Assembly: GCF_050948215.1 (NCBI RefSeq)
Contig: NC_135158.1
Coordinates: 10,401,822 to 10,465,821, forward strand
Direction of reading: 5' to 3'
Origin: Halictus rubicundus
Taxonomy: Eukaryota > Arthropoda > Insecta > Hymenoptera > Halictidae
Length of the DNA stretch: 64,000 nucleotides
Positions 52,401 to 60,502 of this stretch are shown in pieces. The position numbers were made by a program, and so were the translations under genes. The stretch's first letter is position 1. Each line of letters opens with the position of its first letter. A model generated the notes under the pieces. That model did no database searches and was not told the origin of the DNA. It saw only the letters and a list, made by a program, of their open reading frames with translations.

Positions 52401-54855
52401 ATCATTTTCATGGGCTTGTTCATCAAATGCTGCGCCGTTCACACTCCTTCCAGTAATCCGAAGAAGCCGCCAGCGAGACGCATCAGCGACACTTTGAGAA
52501 GGCCAATGAACACTCTGAGAAGAATGGTAATACGACAGCGTGGATTCGTAGAATTCGTTTTAAACGTTCGCGAAATTGACGTGTTCATCTTTCGACAGCG
52601 ACATCCACACGGTGGAGGAGGTGCTGGCCCGAGAAGTATACCTCCCAGGCAAAGTCAAGGGGCCCACAGTGGAACTCGAGGACCCTCACACGGTTATGGA
52701 GAGGGCAGAGGTGCACAGTATTATCCAAAAGGTAGGCTAGCGCGAAATCTCTCTGTTGCTTTTTTATCGCAGCTATCGTTGCTCGAGTTTGATCTTAGTA
52801 ATTATTGCTCGTTAAAATGCATACTTGGATGTTTGCATATTAGCTCGTGAGACAGGGATTAAACTCAAGCTAAGTAGCTTGCTGTCATGTGTCAGGTCAT
52901 TTCATGAGTAATGCGGCTTCTTATCGTGCTTGCGTGGACACTAATGTTTTATATATTGCCGGAACTGTTTGTCGACTCCAGGAGTCTGTGTTCGATGTGT
53001 CAACCAGTCTTGTCTAGTTTTTCACTATCATTTAAAATTAGTCCTATCGAATGTTGCCTACACTCTTTGATCTCACTTCTATAAATATACTCTAAAAGTG
53101 GATAGTCATTTGAATATGCAGCATGCTTTTCAATCCGAGTTGTCAATTATTTTTTTTTACGAAGAATCGTTTACAATTCTTGCTCTAATAGAAATGATCA
53201 CGGTATGATTAATGTAACCACTTTGATATTGAAGTTTAGAATCTGCATAGTTTTCTTGCTTATCTTGTTATGAATTTGTTGAAACGAGAAATATTTTAAA
53301 ACACGTTTGAAAACAACAGAGCTTTACTTCGCGGTGTAAATAAAGGGTCAAATTGTTTTGCAAAAAAACATGTTTGAAACGAGTGACGGTGTATTATTGA
53401 TTATCGGATGTCGTATGTGCCAGAGGTAGCGCAATGAATTGTGGTATTGTTAGGGTATGCGACTGCCCTGTACCGTCACGTAACCGTCAGTGAAAATGAT
53501 TACCAGTCTCGGTAATAACATGATTCATTACGCGTTATTTTACGTTTTGGAGTTGTGTTGTACACGATAACGTTATTTATGGAACGACCTGATATTTGTC
53601 CCCGTGTGATCCGCAACTACATCAATGTTTTTTCCTGTTTGCATCACCCTCGCATTGATTGACGCGCATCACTACCTGATACTATCGTTCTATGACCTAC
53701 AGAGGTGAGCTGGGGCCTATATTCTATAGCTTTAACAGGAGCAAATTCATGAACACCATAGAGTCTATAAATAGAAATCAGTCTTGCGAATATCCATGGC
53801 AAATTCGAAAGAATTTTCCGACTTAAAATTTCAAGTCACCTTTCTCTGCAAGTCCTTGTATTTGCTCCTGACTCTCTTGTCACCGTTGGTACTTCCATTT
53901 TATTTATTTTTTGTCGTTATACATTCTGCTTCTGCATTATATGCATCTGATTCAATTCTCGGTGGGAAAGGAAAGAGTGCATTGTCTTTGACTGCTAATA
54001 ATTAATGTATCGATACGATTACGATTAAATTCAACCTTTAATTAAAATAAACTAGAAACGGTAGGACTGATTTTCATTTATATTATTTCATCGTAAATAA
54101 ATGGATATTTATTTGATTTTATCTATTTTGAAATATCTCATTTAACTTGCAAGTAGACTAGGAAATTTGAAAACACATATATATATATTAATAGATTGAA
54201 GTATTAGATTAACTTATCGAATATTTTTTAAATAATAAAGAAAGTTCGCCCACCACTATGCGGCAATACTTAAAATCTTTAAATGCATGACTACCGTACT
54301 ACCCTGGACAAAAAGTACTCGATCGAACAAACTATGCCCTTGTTACCAAAATTGTTTACTTATCGACCGTAGAAAATATTTTCATTAATTTGTTTCTCAA
54401 TGCATTTCGACTGATCTTGCATTTCTTCTTTTCAAATGTACTGGAACTACTTTGTGTATGTTTTGCCTGACAGAATGCATATGATCTTCAATGACATTAC
54501 CAATTTCGATTGAACACTTTGTGCGAGGGGTAGTGTCTCATTATCATAACTATCGCTGTTCCTCTCATTGGGTGTATGGCTGGTGATGATAAGGAAATCC
54601 CCCCCCCCCCCCCCTAAAAGAAGATAAACCTCCATTGTTTCGTTCGCTTCGGCATTTCGTTTCATAGTTGCATACTTTTCTAAACTTTAAGCAGGCTATC
54701 GCTCGGTTCCCACAGCTAGTGCGCCAGCCGGTAGCAGTGCAGCACCCAACTACGGCCGTTCCAATCACCCAGAACTGTACGCCGGGGCCTACTCGGGCTC
54801 CGGTGGAGGGGGTAGGGCCGCAGCCTACGAGATGAGGCATCACAACAAGGTGTGA
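28826..54855 (+). CDS. kuz: ADAM10 / Kuzbanian metalloprotease, 14 exons, 5' end incomplete
   Basis: Membrane-anchored zinc metalloprotease of the ADAM10 family, which cleaves the ectodomains of Notch and other surface proteins. I joined fourteen exons by homology, splice sites and phase; lengths sum to 2606 nt, giving two bases of a split codon, 867 residues and a TGA stop. Numbering from the first whole codon (28828): prodomain 1-222, cysteine-switch Cys157, furin-type RVRR at 219-222, catalytic domain about 230-485 with HEIGHNFGSPH at 419-429 and Met-turn Met446, disintegrin and Cys-rich region about 490-700, membrane span about 725-743, then a 124-residue cytoplasmic tail. It is longer than the 748-residue human protein, mainly because of an extended linker before the furin site and a longer tail. 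The signal peptide is missing: the first exon here opens in phase 1 after a good acceptor. Product identity is very secure; the exact 5' end and last acceptor are not. Confidence 0.96.
31219..31534. mobile_element. TTAA element family E (MITE)
   Basis: 316 bp bounded by TTAA, with termini CACTTTATCAACCG and, from the right, CACTTTATCGACCG. A CAACC/GGTTG hairpin lies at 31231-31246. The right end holds two identical 30-bp copies (31453-31482 and 31497-31526), 44 bp apart, so its subterminal part is duplicated. Confidence 0.78.
31700..32095 (-). mobile_element. LTR-like GC-rich block, possible solo LTR
   Basis: On the - strand it begins TGTTCCGCCACAG (after TGTC), has an AATAAA near its far end and a nearby CAACA. 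Composition is sharply GC-richer than its surroundings. No target duplication or internal retroelement gene was found, so the class is a guess. Confidence 0.25.
32264..33455 (-). mobile_element. Mariner transposon, complete ends, inactive
   Basis: 1192 bp flanked by TA on both sides (32262-32263 and 33456-33457). The 30-bp terminal inverted repeats (32264-32293, 33426-33455) begin TTAGG, share ACCCATAAGTAATCA and differ at three positions. It encloses a broken transposase on the - strand. Inserted in a kuz intron antisense to the gene. Confidence 0.95.
32284..33295 (-). pseudogene. Mariner (DD34D) transposase, broken
   Basis: Transposase for cut-and-paste movement of the enclosing element. 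The N-terminal helix-turn-helix region lies in about 33295-33165 and is spread over three frames, so at least two frameshifts occurred. One frame then runs from 33171 to 32284, broken by a single TGA at 32818-32820. Catalytic residues are present: Asp in WILYDN, Asp in LQIDNVRPHTA and, exactly 34 residues later, Asp in APSDYHLF. The stop codon at 32284-32286 lies inside the left inverted repeat. Not functional as it stands. Confidence 0.93.
35242..35436 (+). CDS. kuz: kuz exon b: prodomain (residues 87-152)
   Basis: The acceptor follows an uninterrupted T tract. The split Gly is followed by EPGSHVFGSISDG, then HSVIYHENDV, both typical of ADAM10 prodomains. The donor is G|GTTTGT in phase 1, and the split Gly codon is completed 10.6 kb downstream. 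Flanked by the two largest introns seen between coding exons. Confidence 0.95.
39446..39693. mobile_element. TTAA element family A, copy 5
   Basis: 248 bp with intact TTAA at both ends, same orientation as copies 1 and 3. Very similar to copy 3 along its length. Confidence 0.88.
42842..42860. repeat. Poly-T tract
   Basis: Nineteen consecutive T. Confidence 0.95.
43860..43896. repeat. (GA)n microsatellite with G run
   Basis: Imperfect GA/GATA repeats followed by a short G run. Confidence 0.95.
45611..45648. repeat. (AT)n microsatellite
   Basis: Nineteen perfect AT units about 360 bp before kuz exon c. Confidence 0.97.
46010..46308 (+). CDS. kuz: kuz exon c: cysteine switch, linker, furin site (residues 152-251)
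   Basis: The acceptor CCCGTAG|GG completes the Gly codon and leads into GEHSGCGV. Cys157 is the likely cysteine-switch thiol that holds the catalytic zinc in the zymogen. A poorly conserved, Pro/Ser/Asp-rich linker of about 50 residues follows, longer than in vertebrate ADAM10. The basic stretch RRVRR (218-222) contains a consensus furin site. The exon ends in the first beta strand of the protease (NTCSLFIQTD) at CAG|GTAAAA, phase 0. Confidence 0.95.
46309..46837 (+). other. kuz intron c-d
   Basis: 529-bp GT-AG intron. It holds a GA microsatellite (46385-46431) about 75 bp after the donor and a CpG-rich second half. No coding signal seen. Confidence 0.85.
46385..46431. repeat. (GA)n microsatellite
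   Basis: GA repeats with a short A interruption and G-rich end, in a short kuz intron. Confidence 0.96.
46838..46984 (+). CDS. kuz: kuz exon d: catalytic domain, N-terminal part (residues 252-300)
   Basis: Starts after TTCGCAG with LHHDAEKTKEE and continues through HHVTAVNYIYRDT, matching the first helix and strand of the ADAM10 protease. It must end after VQRIK at 46984, because the next exon resumes in phase 0 with IDDDTAC. The junction is therefore AAG|GCAAGT, a GC donor instead of GT. No GT donor nearby keeps the reading frame. Confidence 0.93.
46983..46990 (+). other. Non-canonical GC 5' splice site in kuz
   Basis: The exon-intron boundary reads AG|GCAAGT. Apart from the T-to-C change at intron position 2 it is a perfect match to the U1-pairing consensus, the usual pattern for functional GC-AG introns. 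The partner acceptor is GATAG|AT at 48341/48342. Confidence 0.88.
47038..47318. mobile_element. TTAA element family C (MITE)
   Basis: 281 bp bounded by TTAA, with 13-bp perfect inverted termini CACTAAACCTACC. The palindrome CGGTCAAATGACCG (47060-47073) lies 18 nt inside the left end, and a weaker relative GGCCATTTGACC lies near the right end. Inserted 53 bp after the GC donor. Confidence 0.85.
48062..48280. mobile_element. TTAA element family D (MITE)
   Basis: 219 bp bounded by TTAA, with termini CACGTTAACTGCCA and, from the right, CACGTTAAGTGCCA. A second TTAA is nested in each terminus. The perfect palindrome GTCAGTCACATATGACTGAC (48081-48100) lies 15 nt inside the left end. It ends 61 bp before a kuz acceptor. 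Confidence 0.82.
48342..48490 (+). CDS. kuz: kuz exon e: catalytic domain (residues 301-350)
   Basis: Runs from IDDDTACTPQQ through EPNPFCMENIDV and NFLNLHS to CLAYVFTY, matching the central part of the ADAM10 catalytic domain. The donor is AG|GTACGA in phase 2 inside an Arg codon. The next intron is only 111 bp. Confidence 0.94.
48602..48836 (+). CDS. kuz: kuz exon f: catalytic domain with HEIGH (residues 350-428)
   Basis: Starts RDFTGGTLGLAWV, contains SGGICEKYK and SLNTGIITFVNY, and ends LAHEIGHNFGSP. His419 and His423 are zinc ligands and Glu420 is the catalytic base. The donor CCT|GTACGA splits the zinc motif just before its third histidine. Confidence 0.96.
48837..49467 (+). other. kuz intron f-g
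   Basis: 631-bp GT-AG intron, AT-rich. No repeat or coding signal seen. Confidence 0.85.
49468..49642 (+). CDS. kuz: kuz exon g: third zinc His and Met-turn (residues 429-487)
   Basis: Its first codon is His429, the third zinc ligand, followed by Asp. GNYIMFASATSGD contains the Met-turn (Met446). The exon ends at CFT with donor G|GTACGT, phase 1. It closes the protease domain. Confidence 0.96.
49643..50203 (+). other. kuz intron g-h
   Basis: 561-bp GT-AG intron, AT-rich. Nothing recognisable inside. Confidence 0.85.
50204..50381 (+). CDS. kuz: kuz exon h: disintegrin domain start (residues 487-546)
   Basis: FCGNKIVEAGEECDCG and the CVDKCC region are the disintegrin-domain start seen in ADAMs, with the cysteine spacing kept. 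An Asp-rich DDDEC stretch marks the calcium-binding area. The donor AG|GTATGA is phase 2; the intron is 298 bp. Confidence 0.95.
50680..50857 (+). CDS. kuz: kuz exon i: disintegrin / Cys-rich (residues 546-605)
   Basis: SPSQGPCC followed by regularly spaced cysteines (CQF, CKAES, DCSYNSTCNG) matches ADAM10. It ends with NEGTQ at CAG|GTAAGG, phase 0. Possible N-glycosylation sites include NSTC and NKT. Confidence 0.95.
50858..51385 (+). other. kuz intron i-j
   Basis: 528-bp GT-AG intron, AT-rich. Nothing recognisable inside. Confidence 0.85.
51386..51619 (+). CDS. kuz: kuz exon j: Cys-rich domain (residues 606-683)
   Basis: LCINGECTGSICLEW starts the ADAM10 Cys-rich region. It continues through KLCELACQNGTDPSSC and ends LRPGSPCDNFQ at CAG|GTAATC, phase 0. 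The order follows vertebrate ADAM10, including the conserved PGSPC. Confidence 0.95.
51620..52045 (+). other. kuz intron j-k
   Basis: 426-bp GT-AG intron. It holds one copy of the dispersed 21-nt motif (51908-51928) about 120 bp before the acceptor. Confidence 0.85.
51908..51928 (+). repeat. Dispersed 21-nt motif, exact copy 2
   Basis: Identical to 13036-13056 over 21 nt and preceded by TTTATTTT. It lies in a kuz intron on the sense strand. Confidence 0.65.
52046..52162 (+). CDS. kuz: kuz exon k: membrane-proximal stalk (residues 684-722)
   Basis: GYCDVFLKCRAVDAEGPLAR is a hallmark ADAM10 block next to the membrane. The exon ends VAQWVT at ACC|GTAAGT, phase 0. The intron to the transmembrane exon is 199 bp. 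Confidence 0.95.
52362..52526 (+). CDS. kuz: kuz exon l: transmembrane span and juxtamembrane tail (residues 723-777)
   Basis: WWAVLLMGIAFIIFMGLFI (725-743) is a single membrane helix, followed by KCCAVHTPSSNPKKPP as in other ADAM10 proteins. The proline-rich, basic juxtamembrane part could bind SH3 domains (inference). The donor ATG|GTAATA is phase 0; the intron is 72 bp, the shortest in the gene. Confidence 0.95.
52599..52731 (+). CDS. kuz: kuz exon m: Gly/Pro-rich cytoplasmic tail (residues 778-822)
   Basis: Encodes a low-complexity tail beginning RHPHGGGGAGPRS, with further Gly, Ser, Arg and Tyr. Boundaries rest on the acceptor TTTCGACAG and donor AAAAG|GTAGGC (phase 1), both keeping frame. 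Failure to splice would add about 39 codons before a stop near 52850, giving a different C-terminus. Confidence 0.85.
52732..54715 (+). other. kuz intron m-n
   Basis: 1984-bp GT-AG intron, AT-rich. A 16-C run (54599-54614) lies about 100 bp before the final exon. A hydrophobic 73-codon open frame at 53784-54005 has no recognisable domain and looks fortuitous. Confidence 0.8.
54599..54614 (+). repeat. Poly-C tract
   Basis: Sixteen consecutive C residues near the end of the last kuz intron; likely length-polymorphic. Confidence 0.95.
54716..54855 (+). CDS. kuz: kuz exon n: last coding exon (residues 822-867 and stop)
   Basis: After the acceptor CGGTTCCCACAG it encodes ASAPAGSSAAPNYGRS, a Tyr/Gly-rich stretch and the terminal RHHNKV before TGA at 54853-54855. 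Phase agrees with exon m. A second AG at 54693-54694 would add seven codons in frame, so the true acceptor is uncertain. The C-terminal composition resembles exon m. Confidence 0.8.
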
Positions 54856-55431
54856 CGGCCCTAGGGACCCACCTTGGGCGAGGAATAATCCCGACGTCGC
54901 GCCGTAAAACTTGTTCTATAATACATACACACACTGCCAAACTGTGAAACGAGCCGATCCACCTGACACACACGACGTCTTGCTAAGCCGAGAACGAGGG
55001 AAGAGTGAAAGAGGATATAGGCGTGATCGAGTGGGTTCGAGAGTAACGAGGGATCGCCGATCTACGGTTTTTTTAAATTTCGTTTCACGAGTATATTCGG
55101 CTCTGTTCGTGAGAGGGCTCCGTGGTTCGGAATTGTAAATCGGTGATGCATGCTCGAAAATCAATGGTGATAGACATACATACATAATATCAACTCGGTT
55201 TTTATCGAGCGAATTAGGGACATCGACGTGTTCTGGGAATGGATGGATGGAACGACGGACAGCGTTGGACGTAATAGATCGTAAACACTACTGATCCTTA
55301 GTAATCTATATTATCATACGAACGTTTTGTGTAATTTGTCTTTTGAATGTTTCTCGCATATTCCTCCGCGTGTTGCCATTACGTATTTCGCATCTCGTGA
55401 TCATCGAAAGCAAGTGGACACAAAGGTACCG

Positions 55432-55487
55432 ACACACGCGCGCGCGTACGCGCGCTCACACACACACACACACACACACACAGAGAG
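55432..55487. repeat. Alternating CG/CA microsatellite
   Basis: An alternating purine-pyrimidine run of CG then (CA)n; a Z-DNA-type sequence in the inferred kuz 3' UTR. Confidence 0.95.
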
Positions 55488-56477
55488 ACAAACACACTTG
55501 AAAAAGACTTTTCTCTGTTCGCGCGACTAATTCTTTGGATGTGCAACGTATATCGATCAAAGTTCTATTCGGACGAACAACGCTGGATTCGCACAGCAAA
55601 CACGAGATAGATTACGGTAGCGTATTTTTGCCGTTCGATGTAAGAACATTTTTATGGCCAAGATTTGCATAGTGGCGTCGATGCGAGTGTCGATTTCTGG
55701 GCGAAGTCGAGCACGCGCACGTGTTTCGCTCCCGAAAGCGCGAGGTTCTTTTTTTTTTAGCGTGATCGGCGTGATGAGGATTGTTTGCCGAGATGACGAG
55801 AGAGGGAGTTCAATGGGAGACAGGAGACGACAATATATATTTGGATTAAGTGTTAGGATGATAAACGTAATTTTGGAGAAGCTCCCGCTGAATGTGCCTC
55901 CCCTTGCATCTTCCGTCTTTCATATACGACTTTTCTTTTTTCTGTTTTTAACTATACACGTTGTTTCGTTGCGACGATATTTTAGGATCAAACGGACACG
56001 ATTTGTAACGTCTTTTCTTTCCTATCAGCATTTACATTTTTAATCGGACAGTAAACATTAGGACATTGTTACATTAGGACATTTTTATTCCAATGTAACA
56101 GACTCGTAATTCGTTAAGATATTTAATGTAGCGTTTAAGACGAATTGTACCCCTTAAGTTGTGATCGAGAAGTATTCCAACCAACGCTGCCGTTTTCCGG
56201 AGCGAAGAAACGCGCCCACCATTACCAAACTATTGCAGGTCATTCACTTGATCTCTACCATTGTAGCATAATGATTAACGATATGTAATATTCTTATACT
56301 AATTTTTATTAGCCAATTGAAACGAGCAAAGCTACGAGAGACTAACGGTGAATTAAGAACAAAAAAAGAGCAACAACACGAAAACGAACAGATTCTTTTT
56401 ATAGCGATATTTCATTAACTAATCTATCAAATGAATAATATCGAACGATATGGATATTACTATAATTATGCCTATTG

Positions 56478-56537
56478 CTATTATTATTAATATTATTAAC
56501 TTTATTATTATTATTATTAATACTATTACTATTATTG
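56478..56537. repeat. Imperfect (TTA)n repeat
   Basis: TTA-rich trinucleotide stretch with interruptions, in the inferred kuz 3' UTR. Confidence 0.85.
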
Positions 56538-57090
56538 ATTAGTTATCTATTGCAGATGATAATTTATCTCCGCTATCGCAAATGTTATAAGTTATATTTA
56601 AAGACGGTTTTTAACTTGCAATTATCGGGGGCTGTACCGTAAACGCGCTTTCAAATTACGCGCATGGCGGACCAAAGACGAGGCCTCCTCATGAAATATA
56701 AACATGTTTTAAATATACGTGGGCTCAAGCAGCATAATCATGCACAACTGCATACTCGTATGCGATCGGACGAAAATTCGCGCGCATGTTCGACCGTTCG
56801 AATCGCGCCGGATCTTACGCAGTAATTATACATTACGTGTACACTCACTTCCCCTTTTCGAAAACGCCAAAATGTTTACACGATCGACTGAACTCCCCGT
56901 TTTTTTTTTCTGAACTCGTCCCTTGTCGAGCCTTCTTGAGCAGATTTTGTCCAAATACATACATAGACGTAACCCGAAAGACGCTCGTTATCGTCGCGAA
57001 ACCTAAGCTATTAAACGATGATTTCGCTCGCGTCTTAGCGTTTCACCCTTTCTCCCATACTTTTGATAATATCTACTAAGCTTGCCAATT

Positions 57091-57101
57091 CCCCCCCCCC
57101 C
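57091..57101. repeat. Poly-C tract
   Basis: Eleven consecutive C. Confidence 0.95.
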
Positions 57102-57424
57102 TTGTTCCCCTAACCCTCCGGAGAGAACTACGTTTACTATCAGTCTATTGTCTTTCCATGTTTCGCGAAGCGTTTCGGCTTCATTACGCGTATACCGTTC
57201 AACGTCATGGCAACTAGGGTTCACCAATCGCGAAGAAACGTTAACGATTTCGAAAACCTATGGGCATGCGAGACAGAAGGAGCGTTTCCAGGGATGAAGA
57301 AACAAAATAGAAAGGATGTGTCTGCCAAAAATCGCAGAGAAATACGAGTTTGCGGGTCGTGTGGAAATGTACAATAGTCGCAATGTGATTATAAAAAAAA
57401 AGCGGATCGTGTGAGATCATATGT

Positions 57425-57453
57425 GAGAGAGAGAGAGAGAGAAAGAAAGAAAG
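57425..57453. repeat. (GA)n / (GAAA)n microsatellite
   Basis: GA repeats passing into GAAA units; purine-rich on the sense strand of the inferred UTR. Confidence 0.93.
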
Positions 57454-57559
57454 AGCGAACGAGAGAGTGAGAAAGGAAGAAAAGCGGATTACGGTGTGAT
57501 AAGGGAAGGGCATGGACAGAAGACGGGCGTGGACGAATAAAAGAGAGAGTGTTAACTTG

Positions 57560-57567
57560 TGTACATA
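57560..57567 (+). promoter_or_regulatory. Candidate Pumilio response element 1
   Basis: TGTACATA fits the TGTANATA consensus for PUF proteins and lies in the inferred kuz 3' UTR. Confidence 0.35.
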
Positions 57568-58050
57568 TAAAACCGATAGCATGAGTGTATGCGCGCGTGC
57601 ACGTGTACAAAAGCGTACGCGCGCGTACACGCGTGATCGTCGGTGAAGAAAAAAAAAACAGTAAATATATAACCATAAGGAATGGTAAAGCGAATACAAA
57701 AAAAAAAAAATACTTGTTTTTATATCAGATCTGTATTATAGCGAAATATTATTCTGTATTTTGTAACCGGGACGGAAGTTAACAAGGATGACAAACGAAT
57801 GCCTGTAACGTGCGTGTAATCGAGCACTTAACTTTTTAAGGTGACGAGTTTTAACGACGATCCATGCGTGAACCGGGAACGGATCGTTCGATGTAGATTA
57901 TATAAGAAGTTTCGAAGTTTCTTGCATATAGATGCAACGGGGATTCCGTTTGGTCCCATTCGCAATCGCTCGTCCGATCGTTGCTTTGATTTCGTTTTCG
58001 GTGGTTTCTTTTACCATGGTTTCTCTCTCGATATCGATTCGATAATAACG

Positions 58051-58104
58051 ATTCGTGCCCCCTCCTCCTCCTACGCCCCCCACCCCGTATGCCGGGGCAC
58101 GAAT
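58051..58104 (+). other. Inverted repeat, possible RNA hairpin
   Basis: Perfect 11-bp arms ATTCGTGCCCC and GGGGCACGAAT around a 32-nt C/T-rich loop, in the inferred kuz 3' UTR. Confidence 0.6.
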
Positions 58105-59114
58105 GTGATTTACTGCCATTCGTGATAGCGTGTGCGGCGAGGAGAAAAATCGTCCTCGCTCATAAGCCAAAGGATTTCGTATTTTAGATTTATTATTATT
58201 CGCAACGTGACGCGATAATTTACGAACGACCGTATTATGATAAAAACGATCTGTTATTCAATGAAAAAAAAAAAAAAGAAAAGCGGCAACTTGTGTAGAA
58301 CGTACGACCATAAATTTCCATGGGGGAGAGGCGAGATAGCCGAGTCTGTCAACGCGATGGTGCATCGTAGGTATTTGAAAAAAAAAAAAGAAAAGAAAAG
58401 CAAACAATGTTATTAATCCACCATATTGCGTTCGAGATACTGCCATTCGAACAGCAATCGAGACATAGGATACGGTGCGAGATCTTACTCGGGACGAGAG
58501 AGGCTGGTCGGACGTTTCAAATATTGTTCGCGATGAATTATCCTTGCTTCCATTTCACTGCCATAGATACATTTCAAACGACTGAATACACGATCAAACG
58601 GGGGAGTAGAGAAAGTGAACAGAAAGAGAAAGAAGGAGGTGGCGAAAACGTTTAGACGCAAGAAGAAAAAAAAGCCTAAGACGAGCGTGGAATGGGACCA
58701 AGTTGTAGTATCTAGTTGACGAAGAACGTCGCTTATCCGTATGAGAATCATAACGATTAAAAAAGAAAAGTACGTTTTCCTTCATCATTTGTTCCCTGTC
58801 TCCCTCACCTCTTTTCCCCCGCCTCCCCTCCTCCTGGCCACCAAAATCATCCTGAAGAAGTCTACTGCGTATGCTTAAGCTTATTCGTTTCCGCGCCGTC
58901 TGGATTAAGATCGTGTTCTGTATTATTATTCCGCAATCGTGCGTTTCACCTGCACAGTTTTTGTGATAAAACGTTCACTATCCCGGCGAACGAGCATTTC
59001 GACAAACGGGGATACGCAACGTTGAAACGTTCGAACGATCAGCATCTTCTCGGTGTGTACCTATCTTAATCCAGACTCGCGTCACTGTGACGCGGTACAC
59101 ACTACTTTATCACT

Positions 59115-59122
59115 TGTACATA
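59115..59122 (+). promoter_or_regulatory. Candidate Pumilio response element 2
   Basis: Second TGTACATA, about 0.5-0.6 kb before the predicted poly(A) signals. Confidence 0.35.
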
Positions 59123-59633
59123 ATGTTAGTGAGAAAGAAACAAAAAAGAAATCGAAGATTATATTTTTTCTATCGATCCAAAAATGTGGTGACCTATCAA
59201 CATCGTGCATCTGAGATTGTTTACACATCATTTTCGTAATTAGTTCCCCCATCTTTACATCCGTTTCCGATATGCGTTCCTCTTCGCCAAATATGTACAT
59301 TGTCTTGTTCTTTTTCTCTTTTTTTTTTTGTTCAATCACCGAATACAATGTACCGTTCTTTTGTAAAGTGTTTGCTTCAATATCACCAGAACGACCGAAT
59401 TATTTTTACATTCGATGTGCCGTAGTGTTTTTATATATTCTGTACTATTTTGCCTCTTTTGTTTTTGTAATAACATACACTATCTAGCTGTGCGTTTTAG
59501 TTGAATTTCGACTTTTTTTTATATAAATCTTATTGAGCATGATACTGACCAATCGCCTGAACGTAGCTTCAGACCACCACTCTCTCTTTTTCTCAAATGT
59601 TTAGAACGCGGCGAGTGTTTTAAGAATATTATA

Positions 59634-59639
59634 AATAAA
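59634..59639 (+). terminator. Candidate kuz poly(A) signal, proximal
   Basis: AATAAA in an AT-rich context about 4.8 kb after the kuz stop. Confidence 0.5.
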
Positions 59640-59715
59640 AAGGAATATGATTGTAAATCTCTTGTGTTATGTTAATGTGATTAAAGAGAAAAAACAAAAA
59701 CATTGTAAAGAAGTA

Positions 59716-59721
59716 AATAAA
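59716..59721 (+). terminator. Candidate kuz poly(A) signal, distal
   Basis: AATAAA followed within about 35 nt by a GT-rich stretch (GATTGTGTTGTT), the usual cleavage context. Preferred end of the kuz transcript. Confidence 0.6.
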
Positions 59722-59745
59722 ACATACATTTTACATTTAGTCGAT

Positions 59746-60502
59746 TGTGTTGTTCACTTTACCCCTTATCAGTTTATCACTGTACTATGATAGAACTACC
59801 ACTAGTGAAATTTGTTGAAATCATAGTTGTTTATTCAGAGGATATGCAAGGGTGAATATCAAAGGATAAATAATTTACGAATTATTAGTTTGATTCTAGT
59901 GTTTCAATTTTATGAGTATAAAGTGTAAATTATGTATAACAATACGTAAGTAATTGGCAATAACAAAAATATATAGTTTCATGTGAAAGATTATAATGAT
60001 AAAATGAAATTAGAATTCTGAATAAAACGAAACAAAATTATAATATCAAATGCGTACTCGAGAATATCACGACGAAATAATTAAAGTATGTATGCATATA
60101 TGCGAAGCGAAGCGAAATGAAGACGCAGTATGTAGATAATTTTATTTATTTTATAAACTATTGTAAAAGTTACAATTGTACATTAGAAAAAATGTAGCGG
60201 ATAGAGTAATACCTATTTTACGATACATATGTGTTTCGATTCTGAGACAGACAGCATTTTGCACTTCGCCTATAATATAAAACATCCCTTATGTACCAAT
60301 ACGATATACAACGGAATACTGGGAGGAAAAAAAATGTAGTACTTATGTCGTAGTATATCCAAAGCCAGGTATCAAGTATGAAGTAGGAGATACTGATCTA
60401 TACAAAAATGCTTCGTTTTTAAATAATATTCAATGAAACTGGACGTAAAAAAGTAGCCCTGAGTGGCAAGCTAAAAGTACACAATTCTTTATTAATGTGT
60501 GT
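59746..60502. other. Convergent intergenic / overlapping 3' UTR region
   Basis: AT-rich DNA between the converging kuz and Hem genes, with scattered AATAAA hexamers on both strands. Transcripts may overlap here. No gene seen. Confidence 0.6.
60141..60150 (-). terminator. Candidate Hem poly(A) signals
   Basis: Two overlapping AATAAA hexamers on the - strand about 355 nt after the Hem stop. A closer hexamer at 60488-60493 lies only about 10 nt past the stop and would leave almost no UTR. Confidence 0.45.

Larger units (their letters stand above)
54856..59745 (+). other. kuz 3' untranslated region (inferred)
   Basis: No spliced coding continuation is visible after the TGA, and the first clear poly(A) signals lie 4.8 kb later. 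The interval contains CA/CG, GA and TTA microsatellites, poly-C, two Pumilio-type TGTACATA sites (57560-57567, 59115-59122) and an 11-bp-arm inverted repeat (58051-58104). The open frames in it are short, low-complexity and overlap on both strands, so I read none as genes. UTR extent is inferred from signals only. Confidence 0.55.

Noticed and set aside
53784..54005. Hydrophobic 73-codon frame in the last kuz intron
   Set aside because: No family resemblance, no splice context keeping the kuz frame; hydrophobicity follows T-rich DNA.
57241..57699. 152-codon frame on the - strand in the kuz 3' flank
   Set aside because: Low-complexity Phe/Leu/Ser-rich translation of GA and poly-A tracts.
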